Positions 22,283-33,715 of a DNA stretch of 64,000 bases are shown one piece after another. Source of the DNA: Bostrychus sinensis. Taxonomy: Eukaryota; Chordata; Actinopteri; Gobiiformes; Eleotridae. The stretch lies in contig CM036252.1 in assembly GCA_020698575.1 (NCBI GenBank), positions 27,171,206 to 27,235,205 of the forward strand, read 5' to 3'. Position 1 is the stretch's first letter; every line of letters begins with the position of its first letter. The translations under genes and the position numbers were made by a program. The notes beneath the pieces were generated by a model. The model was given only the letters and a program-made list of their open reading frames with translations, made no database searches and was not told where the DNA came from.

Positions 22283-23960
22283 TAGGGATGGGTATCGTTA
22301 AGATTTTACCAATAATAAAATTGATACTGCTTATCGATCCTGATTTTTAATGTGCTCTTATTGATACTTTTTGTGCAAAAATCTAATAAAGTACATTATT
22401 ACTTAAACCTCTTTGTATATTTTTCATTCACAATATAGGCTACTTTATGTTTGTAACTTTTTTTATCTGAAATCTTAATATAAATCTAAATAAAAATATA
22501 AAATTAGTATCATTTAAGAAAAAGCTGTAACCAATTCTCATATAGGTTAAATAAATGCATAAGCTGTGTGTGGTCACAGCTGTGTATCAGGGAAATGTAC
22601 AAGTGAACTCAAATAAACACTGGGTTTGGTTGGTTCTTATAGGGTAGTTGTTGTACCTGGGGGCTGCTAGCATAACATTAGCCTAGCCTCTCCCTGTGTT
22701 CTCTGTGTTGTTGCGCTGTCATGCAGGGCTGGTCCCCGCTGTGTTCGTGTGCGGTGTCGCCAACTACTTTGGCAATGTTGAGCCACACTTTTCCTTTGTC
22801 TGTGTGCAGGGTGCGCAGTCACAGTGCTCTGCTGTGCAGCAGTCCCACCAGCTCTGATCCACTCACACAGACACAGTAGCTGAGGGAACCGCGATGTCTC
22901 ATCTTTTATGAGAGGAGCGAAAAGATTTCACGCACATATTTACTGCGACAACTCAGTACCGTTAAGAGCACTGTTAAGGTTGAAGCTTATCGTTCCACGT
23001 GGACTGTCATGACTAGGGATGTAACGATTCTTTGTAATCGACTAAAAATAATTGCAAAAGAGAGAAATTTTTAATTGGTGCAGAAAAAAAATTAATCGCA
23101 ATGTCCATTTTAAACAGCGTACAGGCCCCAAAGTATAATGGTACGCAATCTGGCTCGCATGTTTGGCACTAGACATCATTACCTGGCCATTTTACTTAAG
23201 AGAAACATGAATTTATATCACGTTTTAGTTGTAAAAAAAAAGTGCTTAATTACTCCTTACTCACCTTTGTCACTCACAGACGGAGGAGCACACACAGCTC
23301 CCTCATTCACAAGGGAATAACCACAACAAGTCCAGGGTGGACAACAAGAGAGACACCTCTGAAGATATTATCTAGGCTTCACCTGTTTGCTCCATTTCCT
23401 ATCGTTCAGAAAATAGCTTGTTAGCAGCAATCTAAAGGAAAGTTAAGTGGCCAACAACAGCCAAGTTTATCTGAAGTTTCAGTGGCCCCCCTTCACCAGA
23501 GCGTTTCCCTGGAGATCAGAGTTCTTACAGAGGATGTGTACTGATATTTTTATAAGACTTGACTTATATTAGGGCCATTATATATTACTGAGGTGTGGAT
23601 TCATGATGAGCTGCTTCTCTATGCATTGCTTGCTACTAGAAAGATGTTAGTAAAAGTCATTTTTTCTTTTTTGCTATTTTGACATGTCATTGTTTTAATA
23701 TCTACTTTTTAATTCAATTTTTGTTAATAGGAAATGTACAACAAGTACATTTTGATAAGGAGACTAAGTTCAATAAGGAGACACAAATCCTCTATGTAAA
23801 AAATCCTTTTGATTTTAATTATACTGCAACTAAGTCTGCTAATAAAAAAATCATAAACATAAAATCGTGAATCGAATCGTGACTTCAGTGCATCGTTACA
23901 TCCCTAGCCAGGATGTGGCACCCGTGCCATTATAATACAGGGTCTCAGTACCCATCCCTA
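22283..23960. mobile_element. hAT-type element interrupted by another hAT element
   Basis: Termini are TAGGGATGGGTATCG at 22283 and GTACCCATCCCTA ending at 23960. The flanking 8-mers are ATGGCCAC (22275-22282) and ATGGCCGC (23961-23968), one mismatch. The total of 1678 bp includes the inserted element 23014-23906; the rest is about 785 bp. No transposase frame was found, so it is non-autonomous. Confidence 0.9.
23014..23906. mobile_element. hAT-type element nested in the 22283 element
   Basis: Termini are TAGGGATGTAACGATTC and the inverse ATCGTTACATCCCTA. The adjacent 8-mers, GTCATGAC and GCCAGGAT, agree at only five of eight positions, so the duplication is decayed or the ends are slightly misplaced. 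The 893-bp interior has only short open frames (60-63 codons). Confidence 0.82.
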
Positions 23961-24255
23961 ATGGCCGCAATTTAGGATATGAGGCAAAAAGAGATCTTAT
24001 ATAATAATGCAAAGTTATATTATATCAAATGCCCCTTGTTGTCATGTTTTGGTTTGAGGTGGGATTTACACAATTGGGATTAAACGATACAGATACTGAT
24101 AGCGATTCTATATTAATATTATCCTTAAAGAAAGAAAACTAATACTGGCTCTTTAACAGCTTTAATGTACACAGAACAAAATAAATAACTTGAATGTGCA
24201 CTACAGTGAGTTGTTGCTAGTAGAACAAACAAAACAGCTAACGTCCTGTTTGTCA

Positions 24256-24336
24256 CCTCTAGCGAGTGGCCCTCCTTGGCATATATTCTTCAATATTAAG
24301 CCCTCACTGAAAAAAGCTTGGACACCTCTGTTCTAG
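24256..24336 (-). repeat. hAT terminal fragment
   Basis: On the minus strand this reads CAGAGGTGTCCAAGCTTTTT, then a GAGGGCC...GGGCCACT segment. CAGGGGTGTCCAAACT followed by GGGCCAC is a known teleost hAT terminus. The partner end was not found. Confidence 0.6.
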
Positions 24337-24339
24337 GGC

Positions 24340-25069
24340 CATAGTCTGCAATTACTTCTCATATGTTCACTACTGTTCACATTTTAACCTGAAATTCTCT
24401 AGAGGGCTTGTATGTATGAATGAAATACAGTAATTTTTTACCCGTCAAATGTCAGGTACACAATAGCAACCAAATGTTGTCTGTTTAAATACCCTTGTTT
24501 TAATTATCAAGCCGATTTTCTATATTCTCACACAAATGCAAGCTAAAATTGTTGTTGCCCCTGCCAGGAAGTTTTTTGGTATGCTGGCATTGATTTGTTG
24601 TTTTGTCAGGAAATATAACTCAGTAATGACAATTTCAAGAAAGATCAGAAATTAACCAATTGGCCAAAGATGCTAACAGCAACCATTACCAGTCTGTGAA
24701 GGAATAGGTAATTAAGATAATACAGTATTTACTCCTAAACTACATAATCCCCTGTTTGGGTCCAGGTCAGTGCAGTGCTTTTCCAAGTTTCCTGCATTAT
24801 CACACTATCAGGACTTAACTGACATCTTGAACAGCTATGCATGCTCAGACCACGCTTGCGGAAAATAAAAATGTTGTTAGCCCATATAATCAATTGCAGC
24901 AAAACCCACTCCACCCCATTATCAGCATGCACCCAGGTTAACTCTGCCATAATAGCACAGCAGGTTCCGTCGACTGCACTCATCGATTTACATAACCTCC
25001 TACACACCTCCATACAACACAACACATCCACATTTACTGTTCCCTTCTGTGTCTGCATCTAACACCTCC
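24340..25069. other. Unclassified DNA
   Basis: No element or gene was recognised. Open frames of 107 and 73 codons on opposite strands at 24735-25062 overlap each other and match nothing known. Confidence 0.4.
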
Positions 25070-25470
25070 GATCATTTAGAGATCAGAGAGAGAACAAAGC
25101 CACAGCTCACAAAAGGCTGACACAAAACGGCGGCTAATTCCCATATCTGCTCCTGTGAGGCCTCTTGTTACGCAACATGCAATTTCACACACTCTTTTTC
25201 CACACGCGTGTCTAAAAACATGCCTGGTCCCCTGGTAATTGTGCAGGTGGCAGTGCCTGTTTGCCTCTGGAGACCACATTAATTGGTTTACTTAATGGCA
25301 GCGGAACAGGCAGAGCAGTGGCATGTGTGTGGAGAGGCACGTGGAGGGGTTAACTGGGCCATCATGGGTGTTTGATTGCGGCGGGGGCGCCTGTTGTCTG
25401 GAGCAATCAGCGATGACAAGACAAGCGGCGACTGAATAACACACTCAACAATTCATGCTTATTGGAGAAA
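25070..25470. other. Repeat-free block with homeobox-like motifs, possible conserved non-coding element
   Basis: The stretch is less AT-rich than its surroundings and has TAATT-type words (GGCTAATTCCC, ACATTAATTGG, TTTACTTAATGG), bHLH-like CAGGTGG, and a G-rich run (GGCGGGGGCGCC). No repeat ends and no coding frame that resembles a protein were seen. This composition is typical of vertebrate conserved non-coding elements, but that is inference without an alignment. Confidence 0.3.
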
Positions 25471-25729
25471 TGGGCTAATATAGATTTTTTTTTTCATTTG
25501 TGACAAGAGGCAACAAAAAAATGCTCTATGAATCTAATACCCATATTTTGTATTACAAAATAGAAAGACATAATCAGGCATTGGCCCTATCTCTCAGTTG
25601 CAAAGATATAATGCCCTGACTCAATACAAGGATCTACTAGTTATGGGACAAATGCTTTTTCTATTGAGCCACATTGAGCCACACTATGGTAAAGAACCTA
25701 CTAAATCAAACCATCTGTTCTTTTACTTT

Positions 25730-25905
25730 TGACTTTGTGGTTGGAGCTAGTATCTTTCTCACAATATTAAAGAATGCCTTTGAAACACCAAAAATTAACC
25801 ATTTGTTAGTCAACCGAAAATTCAAATCTGACCATTAGAAACAAACCAACAAACCAGTGCTGGTGAAAACATAACCTACTTGGTACTTGCATTACCTAGA
25901 AGGCA
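25730..25905 (+). repeat. Family B copy, left arm of a foldback pair
   Basis: It contains AGTATCTTTCTCACAAT, AACACCAAAAATTAACC and CCAACAAACCAGTGCTGGTG, then AAAACATAACCT. The last 35 bp are inverse to 26051-26086. Confidence 0.65.
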
Positions 25906-26044
25906 TAGTTTTAGACAGACCCGCTTTCAGATCAAAGAGAAATGGACAGGTAACTCCTTCTATTTTAACTAATTTCCATCAAAGTCAATTCTTCCAAAAG
26001 GATAGTAACAGTTTATTTAAAGTTAGTTTGGTTGTATGTTTGTC

Positions 26045-26245
26045 TGTGCTAACAAGGTTATGTTTTCACCAGTATTGGTTTGTTGGCTGGCTGGTTGGTT
26101 TGGTCGTTGGTCTGTTAGCAAGATAACTCAAAAAAGGAATGGCCAGATTTTTAGGAACTTTTGGGGGAAGTTCAGTTATAGCCCAATGCAGAAACTTTAC
26201 TTATAATTAATAGCACCCAGATCTGTCAGTCAGTTCCATTTGCTA
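26045..26245 (-). repeat. Family B copy, right arm of a foldback pair
   Basis: This is the reversed family B tail: AGGTTATGTTTTCACCAG, a TTGGTTTGTTGG/CTGG run, then TTAGCAAGATAACTCAAAAA. The two copies point at each other with about 170 bp between their arms. Confidence 0.65.
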
Positions 26246-26538
26246 AGTTAACATATTAAAGTAGGATTTGTGTTGCTCGATCGAAAAAATGTGTACACTG
26301 ACAAATTGTTGTGGTCTGCTATATTTCTGTAACTGCTTGTCCAGCATAACTCATAAATTCAAAACCTGTTATTTAGCCTTTAGCTTTGATTTTACACATT
26401 TTACACTTTGTTTTTACCTTTAATTGCTACACTAAGTAAAACAAATAGTTAACCAGGTTTTGACTTTACCCACATGTAGTGAATGGTAGTCAGTTGCCAG
26501 ACCCATTATATTTGCATATGCTAATTTAATATAATATA

Positions 26539-26635
26539 TTGCATTCTGCTTGACTTGTGGCATTAAAAGGGTCTATAACTTTATTCCAGAACTCAATAAA
26601 AGTAAATACTCAGCTAAATGTTTAACCTTTAGCTT
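26539..26635. repeat. Diverged duplication, unit 1
   Basis: TTGCATTCTGCTTGACTTGT starts a block of about 95 bp that recurs 237 bp downstream, through GGCATTAAAAGG, CTCAATAAAAGT and the final TTAGCTT. Confidence 0.7.
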
Positions 26636-26775
26636 ACATATGGTAATTTCACTGCATATGCTAATTGCAACAGTAAATAAAACATTTAAACATCACTACA
26701 CCATTCAATAGGTTTTAAGCTGGCAAAACCATCTTGGTTATACTACATTTGGTGGCTAATGCTAAATTCTTGGTC

Positions 26776-26868
26776 TTGCATTTTGCTTGGCTTATGGCAC
26801 TAAAAGGATCTCTACCCTATTTCTAGGCATCAATGAAAGTGCATACCTACATTATTTAGCTTTTAGAT
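26776..26868. repeat. Diverged duplication, unit 2
   Basis: TTGCATTTTGCTTGGCTTAT begins the second unit, aligning with 26539-26635 with roughly a quarter of positions changed. Neither unit has repeat termini that I recognise. Confidence 0.7.
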
Positions 26869-28044
26869 GATCTGAGTTTTTTAAGGATTCAGCCATACCA
26901 TCGCAAAATAGGGCCAAATAAGATGTTCCAATTGAGATGTAAAAAAGTTGTGGCTCAATTGACAGAGCATTTATGCCTGAAGTTTGACGGTTGTCCATGT
27001 CTGCTTACCATATTTTTACAATTATGAGTGAGCTGGTGGCTGCTACTAGTTTTAAAATTTTAACTTGTCACTATTCAAAATTTCATCAAATTCCTATCCC
27101 CCTTAAAATGCACTGTATATCCAAGCATTAGTCTGTGTCGTAACACCAGATTACCCCACCAGGATGTTAGTTATGCTGAACCAGACACTTTCATTAAGCA
27201 CCCTCTTGCTTAGCCCGACAAGATCAGCCCATCTTGCACACAAGAGCCCCATTGGCTAAAGTGGCAGTTAATCAAATTATTTCCTATCGCTTCAGGAACA
27301 TGACGGATACATGCTTGCAATTCATTTAAAAGCCCTTTTCTCTGCACTAAAGGGAAGAAATTGAAAGACTACAACATTTCATCTGAGGTCTATGTGTCGT
27401 GTTACATCAACAGACCTTCAGAACGAGCTGGCGTTGGACAAAAGGTTTATGTCTTCCTGTGAGATGGGATGTCCAAATGTGACATGAATGCAAGATTTCA
27501 AACTAGCAGCAGGTACGGTTTTGCACATTATGTCAACAGTACTTTCCTCTCTATGTTGAACTATAGATTTTCACTCAAAATATGTCTCTGTAAATGTGAA
27601 GGCAGAATACAATTTTAATGATCCTCCGAGGCAGAATAATAGAACATAGAAAAAGGGAATCTATTAAAAGTAATTGTGTTGATTCTTAAGAGTATTAATA
27701 ATTGAGTTACAGGCCAGGAGATGGCATTGTGTAGATAACAGTGAGGAATACGCCTACACATATGCTGTATAGAGACAACATGGCTAATTAGTTTAGTAGT
27801 GATACACAAAGCTAATAGGTCACAAAGGTTGCAGTGTCTATCATCTGCTTAGCATTTCAAAAGAGCTCCTAAGATCTATTTTTGATCATGATTTAGGCTT
27901 GTTTTTCTGATTGATGGGAGCAGCTGTTCGTTGACTCACCTAAAGAACGTGTTGGTTTAACATTTTCAAACACTGATGAGATATTATTTCAGTTCATTTG
28001 AGTGAATAATGCTAAAGTTACATTCCAAATCCAAAGCTATTGAA
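26869..28044. other. Unclassified DNA
   Basis: No repeat ends or gene recognised. The part 27200-27370 is repeat-free with TTAATCAAATTATTT-type words and might be conserved non-coding DNA, which cannot be judged without alignment. Confidence 0.35.
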
Positions 28045-28302
28045 AGAGGCTATATTGCAAAATCAACTCTGCAAAATGAGCTTTCTGCCATGTTATAATG
28101 TTCTCAAAAACATACCTGGAGGAACTGCCCACACTCCCACGAACTCCTTTCCACTTCAGGAAGCACTGACAATCAACAAGACCTCTACATCCAGCCTGCT
28201 CTCAGCGGTGTACAGCTCTGTTTCCATTGCACAGATATTTTACATTTTCTAGTAAAACTGCATCATACAAAAAGTTTAAGGAAATAAAAAGCATTATTGT
28301 TA
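28045..28302 (+). repeat. MITE-like repeat family A, copy 3
   Basis: It contains GGCTATATTGCAAAATCAAC, AGCTTTCTGCCATGTTATAA, AAAACATACCTGGAG and, at the right end, AAAAAGCATTATTG. It is shorter than copy 1 because the middle is missing. Confidence 0.65.
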
Positions 28303-30024
28303 TGGTTCTGTTCCTAAGAGCGTAACAGCTCTGCACTCTGCTGCCATCTGGTGGTCTTTTCGCCTGTGCAATTCCCTCCTCTCATTAGCTGGACAAGGCA
28401 GTTTACACTTGTTTACCCTCTGCTATAGTAGGCAATCTGTTTAAGATACATTAAGTCATTTTGGGCTTAATGTAAAGATAATGAAGTTGGGGAGTTTTGT
28501 ATTTACATGTGAGAAAGTAATTTCAATAACACAGTGCCAGAAAATAATTGGAGGAGGAAAAATGGACTGGTCATTTTGGGGCTTTTTTAAAAATTAAATG
28601 TTTATTATTTAAAAACAAGGCCAATAATGTTATACAATTATTGCCCTAATCTTGTCAGCATATTTTGTACCAAATGTCATTATCCTGTCAGAATGAAACC
28701 ACCTTTAGAAACCACATTATCTAAATTCCCTGAATTCTGTCTGAAGCTTGTACTGAGAAGGTTTTTGGGGTCCTGGGACCAAACAGGAGCAGAGCTGACG
28801 TGAAAGTTTATGAACTTTTAATGGGCCAGAGTATACAATAACAAAAAATTATAGTTCAAAAGGGTAGCAAAATATCTATATGAAGGGGTCTGGCTCCCGG
28901 CCTATTACATTATAGGCATTATTTGGCAGCCATGTTGAAAAATGGCTGCCTTATTGGAATTTTAAGTAGCATTTTTCAAGTAGCACAATCTAGAGTGAAA
29001 TGAATATTTCAGCCAAGTTTCATGCTTGTATCATCAACTGAACAATTGTTTCATTAATCTGCTACAATTAAAATGTAAGGGGAGCTAGAAAAAAATGTGA
29101 ATGCTTGTATCTTTTTCATTCTAAAGTATAGAGCTCCGAAAGGCATTGCTCTATTTTCGAGGCCTGTAACAGTTTTGATTTTCACATCAGTGGCAGAACT
29201 CTGGCTGCACTGGGTCAGTCTACTCCCTGTGGACTGTCCGCTACATTCACTGACCACTGACCCCAGCTCACCCACAACCTCTCAGGCCTACACACACAAC
29301 CACCAACCTCCAACCCATTCACTACTACCACATTTTCCACATGTCCTCATAAGTATAGAACATATGCCCACACAATCGGGTCCTGTCTGAGTGGCCCTTC
29401 TCCAGAGCTCTCGGTTAGGGGCTGAAGAGGCTGTTTGTAGCTGGAATAAGAAGCCCTTTCAGATGAATACGGCTGGGCCATGAGGGAGGCCTGAGTGTGA
29501 GGTGAAAGAGTACTCAGAGGTGTCCGACCAGATTAGGCTCAGGATGGGACGTAGGACTTCGGGAGGAGGGGTCAGGGGGAGGTGAATGCTGCGGCTCGGG
29601 GGACCACAGGAGAAGAAGATGACAGGACACTGAGTCAAGGCATGTGGCCAGACAGAGAGAGGGGCGGTGGTCACGACTGTAAGGGTGAGGAGGACGGTCA
29701 CATGAACACTCCTTAAGGCATAAGAAAAATATATGGAGCCGGTTTTATCTCAATCTGCACATTTTGGCAGATGAGGTTCCATTTTCCAGCTATTAGAATA
29801 AAAATGTTGGCAAAGATTATATGTGCTGACAAGAGGAATGTTACAGCTCACCAGAGATGCATTATACTTTCCTTTTTAATAATAAGCAGGGGGTCATAAC
29901 CTCAAAGTTTGGTCCCTCTGACGAAAGCACTGCTATGATGAGAAGACATTGACATTTACTTTACGCCCTGCGAGTGTTATAAGATGATAAAGTGACACAT
30001 TGTTTTTAAGTGGCATAATCATAT
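28303..30024. other. Unclassified DNA, GC-richer between 29220 and 29700
   Basis: No repeat ends were seen. The GC-richer part has open frames of 97 codons (plus) and 80 codons (minus); the minus one starts with a hydrophobic stretch but resembles no known secreted protein and has no clear splice or polyA context. I do not call a gene. Confidence 0.35.
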
Positions 30025-30178
30025 CTGAGGTAGCAATAGCAGAGTGGTTAGCATCCAGGCAGGAGGTTGTGGGGTTGACACACAATGTCTCTATGTGGAG
30101 TCTGCAGCTGGACAATTGTTAACGCTAAATCGCTCTTAGTCCCATAGGTGCAGGGATAGGCTCCAGCCACCCCTAAAA
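30025..30178 (+). repeat. tRNA-derived SINE (family S1), internally deleted
   Basis: The plus strand starts with an A-box-like TAGCAGAGTGGTTAGCATCC, has a B-box-like TGGGGTTGACAC about 30 bp later, then TCTATGTGGAGTCTGCAGCT, and jumps to GGGATAGGCTCCAGCCACCC. The middle of the usual body is missing. Confidence 0.72.
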
Positions 30179-30179
30179 A

Positions 30180-31576
30180 GGAAATTAGCAGAGGAAGATC
30201 AATAAATGAAATATATTTGTAACTGTTCATGGCAATAGTAAGAGGACTGATCACACTATTATAAATTCACAACTTCATGTTTCACAAAGAAACAAATTGG
30301 GAAACTTTCATAAAGCTGAGGTCACACTTGCATTTAAAATAGTTTGTTGTGTAAGTAGTTGGAGCCAGCACTGGAATTGCCACCGTCTATCTCTCCAGTG
30401 CATGAACACATGAACAAGCTTGGACTCAGCCAATAAAAGTTTCTCTGATTCAAATGGGTCCTTCCTCCTTTGTTCTGAGCTTGTGCTTGGTCAAAAAATT
30501 CAGTCTCTGCTCTTGTCTCACTTTGTCAAAAAACGTCAGGTCAGGTCTGAGTCTAATTTTTTTTTTCATAGAAGACTTCTATAATGCTGCTATTGACTGA
30601 ATAATTAGTTTTCCTAAAATATAAGGTAAAACGTTTGCAGGCTAAGCAAAAAGTTCATAAAACCTATAGCATTTACAGGCATCCAATATACTTGAAGAGT
30701 CCATTAGTTCAATATTGACTTCACAAAACTCGCTCATTCTCCTGACTTTAGCTGCTCTGCTCAATATCAAGGAGCAACACCTTCATACTTCCATTGTGTA
30801 ATTTAAGCATGTGCCAGACCTCTCACTCCTCTCTCATTTACCTCATGTTTTTATTGGCCCTTCTTTTCTTTCATCATCTCCATCTGAGAGCCGAGGTAAG
30901 AAGTGTGCCCCGGTCAGAGGCCAGACTAACTGTGCAATATTAAAACGCACTGATTTATGAGCCAACGAGTAGCGCTGAAGGCTTTCTAAGACCAAAGACA
31001 AAGCAGCATGCACTTTTGACTTGCGATAACCTACTATGAAAGTGGTTTGTCAAGATTAGGTCATTTAATGTCAGAATGGAGCAGAGAAGTGCCCAGTAAG
31101 TCAAAATGGTCAAATAAAAGCTTGAATAATGACCTCAGATCAGAATAAAAGATTAACTGTAAGCATGTCGGACAAAACCAGAGGCAAAAGGAACAAACAA
31201 ATTGTTATAATTATGTGTAAATTTATTTGGGCCACAGATCATCACCTGGGAAATGGAGAGGTCGGTTTGATGTTGGGAAAGTCATAATTGTGTTTGTAAA
31301 ACCACCGGATGGGTCAAAATGGTCTCATTAAAATGAAGATATCACACAGCGTAGGTCAGAAATGCCATCCATGTTAACTTGTAATACAATTGTAAAGTCA
31401 CCAGAATGATGACTAAATCTGGAAAGTCATTGAGTTCGAGATGCATACAGAATGGTGGGGAGGAGATTGTGGGGGAATGACCAACTAAATTGTGGTGGAC
31501 TGACCAAGGAGATTGTGTTGGACCACAGAAGGTCCAGAAGGTCGATATGGCGCTTGACAAGCTTCTCAAAGAGCTA
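30180..31576. other. Unclassified DNA
   Basis: No repeat ends recognised. Overlapping opposite-strand frames near 31342-31695 reach 117 codons but run into the start of the Tc1/mariner relic and match nothing. Confidence 0.4.
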
Positions 31577-32014
31577 CAGCACAGCATTCCAGAAATGTTG
31601 GGACGTTTTGGGTTTTTTTGTTTGTTTGTTTTTTTTAATAAAATGAGAACTACACATGGGCCAATATTTAATTCACAATAGAACATAGATAACAAAACAA
31701 ATGTTTACACGGAAAAATCTTATGCACAAAATGAGCTCCTTTCAAATTTGATGCGTGCTGCAGCTTCCCAAAATAGTTGGGACAGGGTCAACAAATGGCT
31801 GACATTTTAAAAAGATCCAGCTGGGAGAATATCTAGCAGCTAATTAAGTTATTTGATTTCAGGCCTGTAAAATGATAAGCTATAAAAGAGATGCCTCAGA
31901 GAGTCAGAGTCTCTCAGAAGTAAACTGTGAAAGAGTGCGTAAAAAGATTGTGAAAAACCTCAAAAACAAAATGCAAAGGATTTGCAAATCTCATCATCTC
32001 CAGTGCATAACATG

Positions 32015-32472
32015 GTTTGCCTGGAAAATCTGATATGTCTCTGTATTATTATACAGAGAAATATCAGTCTGGTCACCACGCCGTCCGCAGTGGTTTACTC
32101 AAATCCCAACTGTACCGTGCATTTTGATTCGCTTATTTAAGTCACGTGTTCTTCGCAAGCAGCGTCCGCAACAACAACAATCAAGGTGGCGCACTGAGGA
32201 GCCGAGTTTGTTTCATTCAGCGGTAAATTCCGTTTTAAATGACCAAAAACATATCGAGTCATTAAAACCACAGCAGCTTGCAGCACTAGAAGCCTTTATT
32301 TAAAAAAAATGTTTTCGAGTTGCTTACTTTCTTGTCGCTTTGTTAACGTCACGTCTGCCATTTTCTGATTGGCTAACTCCGCTGCCCGTTTGCTCCGCGC
32401 TAGAAATCGAATTGATTCTATGGCGACCAGACTCATCTGCTGGTACAGCAGTGAGTCTGGAATTTCCAGGCA
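32015..32472 (+). mobile_element. 458-bp non-autonomous DNA element, copy 1
   Basis: The ends are inverse: TGCCTGGAAA near the left and TTTCCAGGCA at the right. Perfect 8-bp duplications ATAACATG flank it (32007-32014, 32473-32480), and removing it restores the host Tc1/mariner sequence. Subterminal features are a perfect hairpin TCTCTGTAT/ATACAGAGA and an inverted pair AGTCTGGTCACCA / TGGCGACCAGACT. Inside is a 30-codon fragment resembling the start of a helicase domain. The 8-bp duplication would suit hAT, P or Zisupton-like elements, but the termini match none of these for certain. Confidence 0.88.
32211..32303 (+). pseudogene. Helicase-like N-terminal fragment in mobile element, copy 1
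   Basis: Thirty codons end in a stop at 32301-32303. They include HIESLKPQQLAALEAFI, which resembles the region just before the Walker A motif of RecQ-type helicases (K/R-P-x-Q...A). No Walker A or later helicase motifs follow, because the DNA switches to a T/A-rich run and the 3' terminal part. I infer that this is a leftover from a larger parental transposon that coded for a helicase. The other copy (60961-61050) differs at only one base over these 90 bp. Confidence 0.45.
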
Positions 32473-32894
32473 ATAACATGTTCAAAAGCTTCAGAGAAAT
32501 CTCTGTGTAAGGGACAAGGCCCCAGACCTTTATTGGATGCCTGTGGTCTTTGGGCCCTCAGACAACACTGCATCACTCATCAGCATGATTGTGTCAATGA
32601 CATTACTAAAAGTTACTAAGACAAGAATGCCACCAAATTCCAACACCAAAACTCCTGAAACTAACCTGCTAGAGCATGCTAAACTCGCCCCTGTCCCAAC
32701 TAATGTGTGACCTGTAGCAGGAATCAAATTTGAAATCAGCTCATTTTGTGCATAAAAGTGTAAAATTTATCAGTGTTCTATTGTGAATAAAATATTGGCT
32801 CATGTGATTTGAAAGTGTTTTAATTTTCATTTTATTCCAATTTAAAAAATGTTGCGACATTTCCAGAATTTGGGTTGTACATTAGTCCATTATT

Positions 32895-33138
32895 AATTCA
32901 CTACTCAGTCACACTCAGTGGTGGTGAGCTACTTGTAGCCACAACTGTCCTGGTGCAGACTGATAGAAGTGTGGCTGCGACCACTGCCAAACAGTCACAC
33001 TGACACATTGATACCTCCAAGGTGGGTGAAGTGTCCTGGCCAAGGACACAATGACAGTATGCAATGCCGGTAAAGGGCATCGAACTGCCAACCTTTGTCT
33101 TAGTGAGTAAACGTCCTCTACCGACTGAGCTACTGCTG
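32895..33138 (-). repeat. tRNA-derived SINE (family S2)
   Basis: On the minus strand the head is AGTAGCTCAGTCGGTAGAGG (A box), then AGGTTGGCAGTTCGATGCCC (B box). The body follows with TGTCCTTGGCCAGGACAC and AGTAGCTCACCACCACTG read in order. It starts only about 15 bp from the end of the Tc1/mariner relic. Other copies: 34240-34575, 47265-47440, 50288-50535, 52935-53125. Confidence 0.82.
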
Positions 33139-33715
33139 AAACTTGCATAAAATTTGACTGAAAATAGTTCTTGACAACGATATCTTTGGCAATCGTATAC
33201 CTCTTCTCTATTTTGTGTTTATATTTATCATCTTGCGCTCAGAGTTAAAGCCTGGGGTGCGCGCCAAGTAAATTTTCCAGATAGCTGTATATTCAAAATG
33301 GCTGACGCAGGCAAATGTAGAGCAAGAAATGGTAACATTTAGATGAAGTGAAATTGTCTTCTAATATAATTTTATTGCCATGAAATCCAGTTTATATGCA
33401 AGTTCTGAGTTTATGGCTTCAAAGTCATAAAACTGTCATGACAAGAGCAGTAAAGAATGGCACTGACAAGAAGGAAAGTGTCTTCGGCAAAATCTATGCC
33501 AGAAAGTCACCAGGAATCTGTGACTATCCGTTTCCCAATTAAAAATCTGCTGAGGGGAATGGGTCTTGGCTGGGGTCTTGGCTGGGGTCTGGAGGTCCAA
33601 CTGCCTGAGCTCAAGTGCATCTTCCAGTCGGCAGGGGGAGAAAATGCATTGGATAAGAGGATTAGCCCAAATCCTGCCTCTCTGTTTTTTTTTGTTTTTG
33701 TTTTTTTTTAGTTAA
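33139..33715. other. Unclassified DNA with short tandem GGTCTTGGCTGG
   Basis: The only structure noticed is a 12-bp unit repeated about two and a half times at 33561-33592. Confidence 0.4.

Larger units (their letters stand above)
31577..32877 (+). mobile_element. Tc1/mariner-type relic split by a 458-bp insertion
   Basis: The right end reads TTCCAGAATTTGGGTTGTAC and the left end has CATTCCAGAAATGTTGGGAC, diverged inverse repeats next to TA (31575-31576; 32878-32879). Internal blocks such as GGATTTGCAAATCTCATCAT, CAGTGCATAACAT, GGGACAAGGCCCCAGACC, TTGGGCCCTCAGACAACACT and TCTATTGTGAATAAAATAT fit a very common teleost Tc1/mariner family. Most of the transposase region is missing. Apart from the 32015-32472 insertion and its target copy, about 835 bp remain. 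Confidence 0.82.

Noticed and set aside
29459..29701. 80-codon minus-strand frame with a hydrophobic start, a possible secreted peptide
   Set aside because: No known family, no cleavage site or splice context that stands out, and the overlapping opposite strand is also open.
32895..33138. A and B boxes as a functional tRNA gene
   Set aside because: The rest cannot fold as a tRNA and continues into a SINE body; the same holds for the other S1 and S2 copies.
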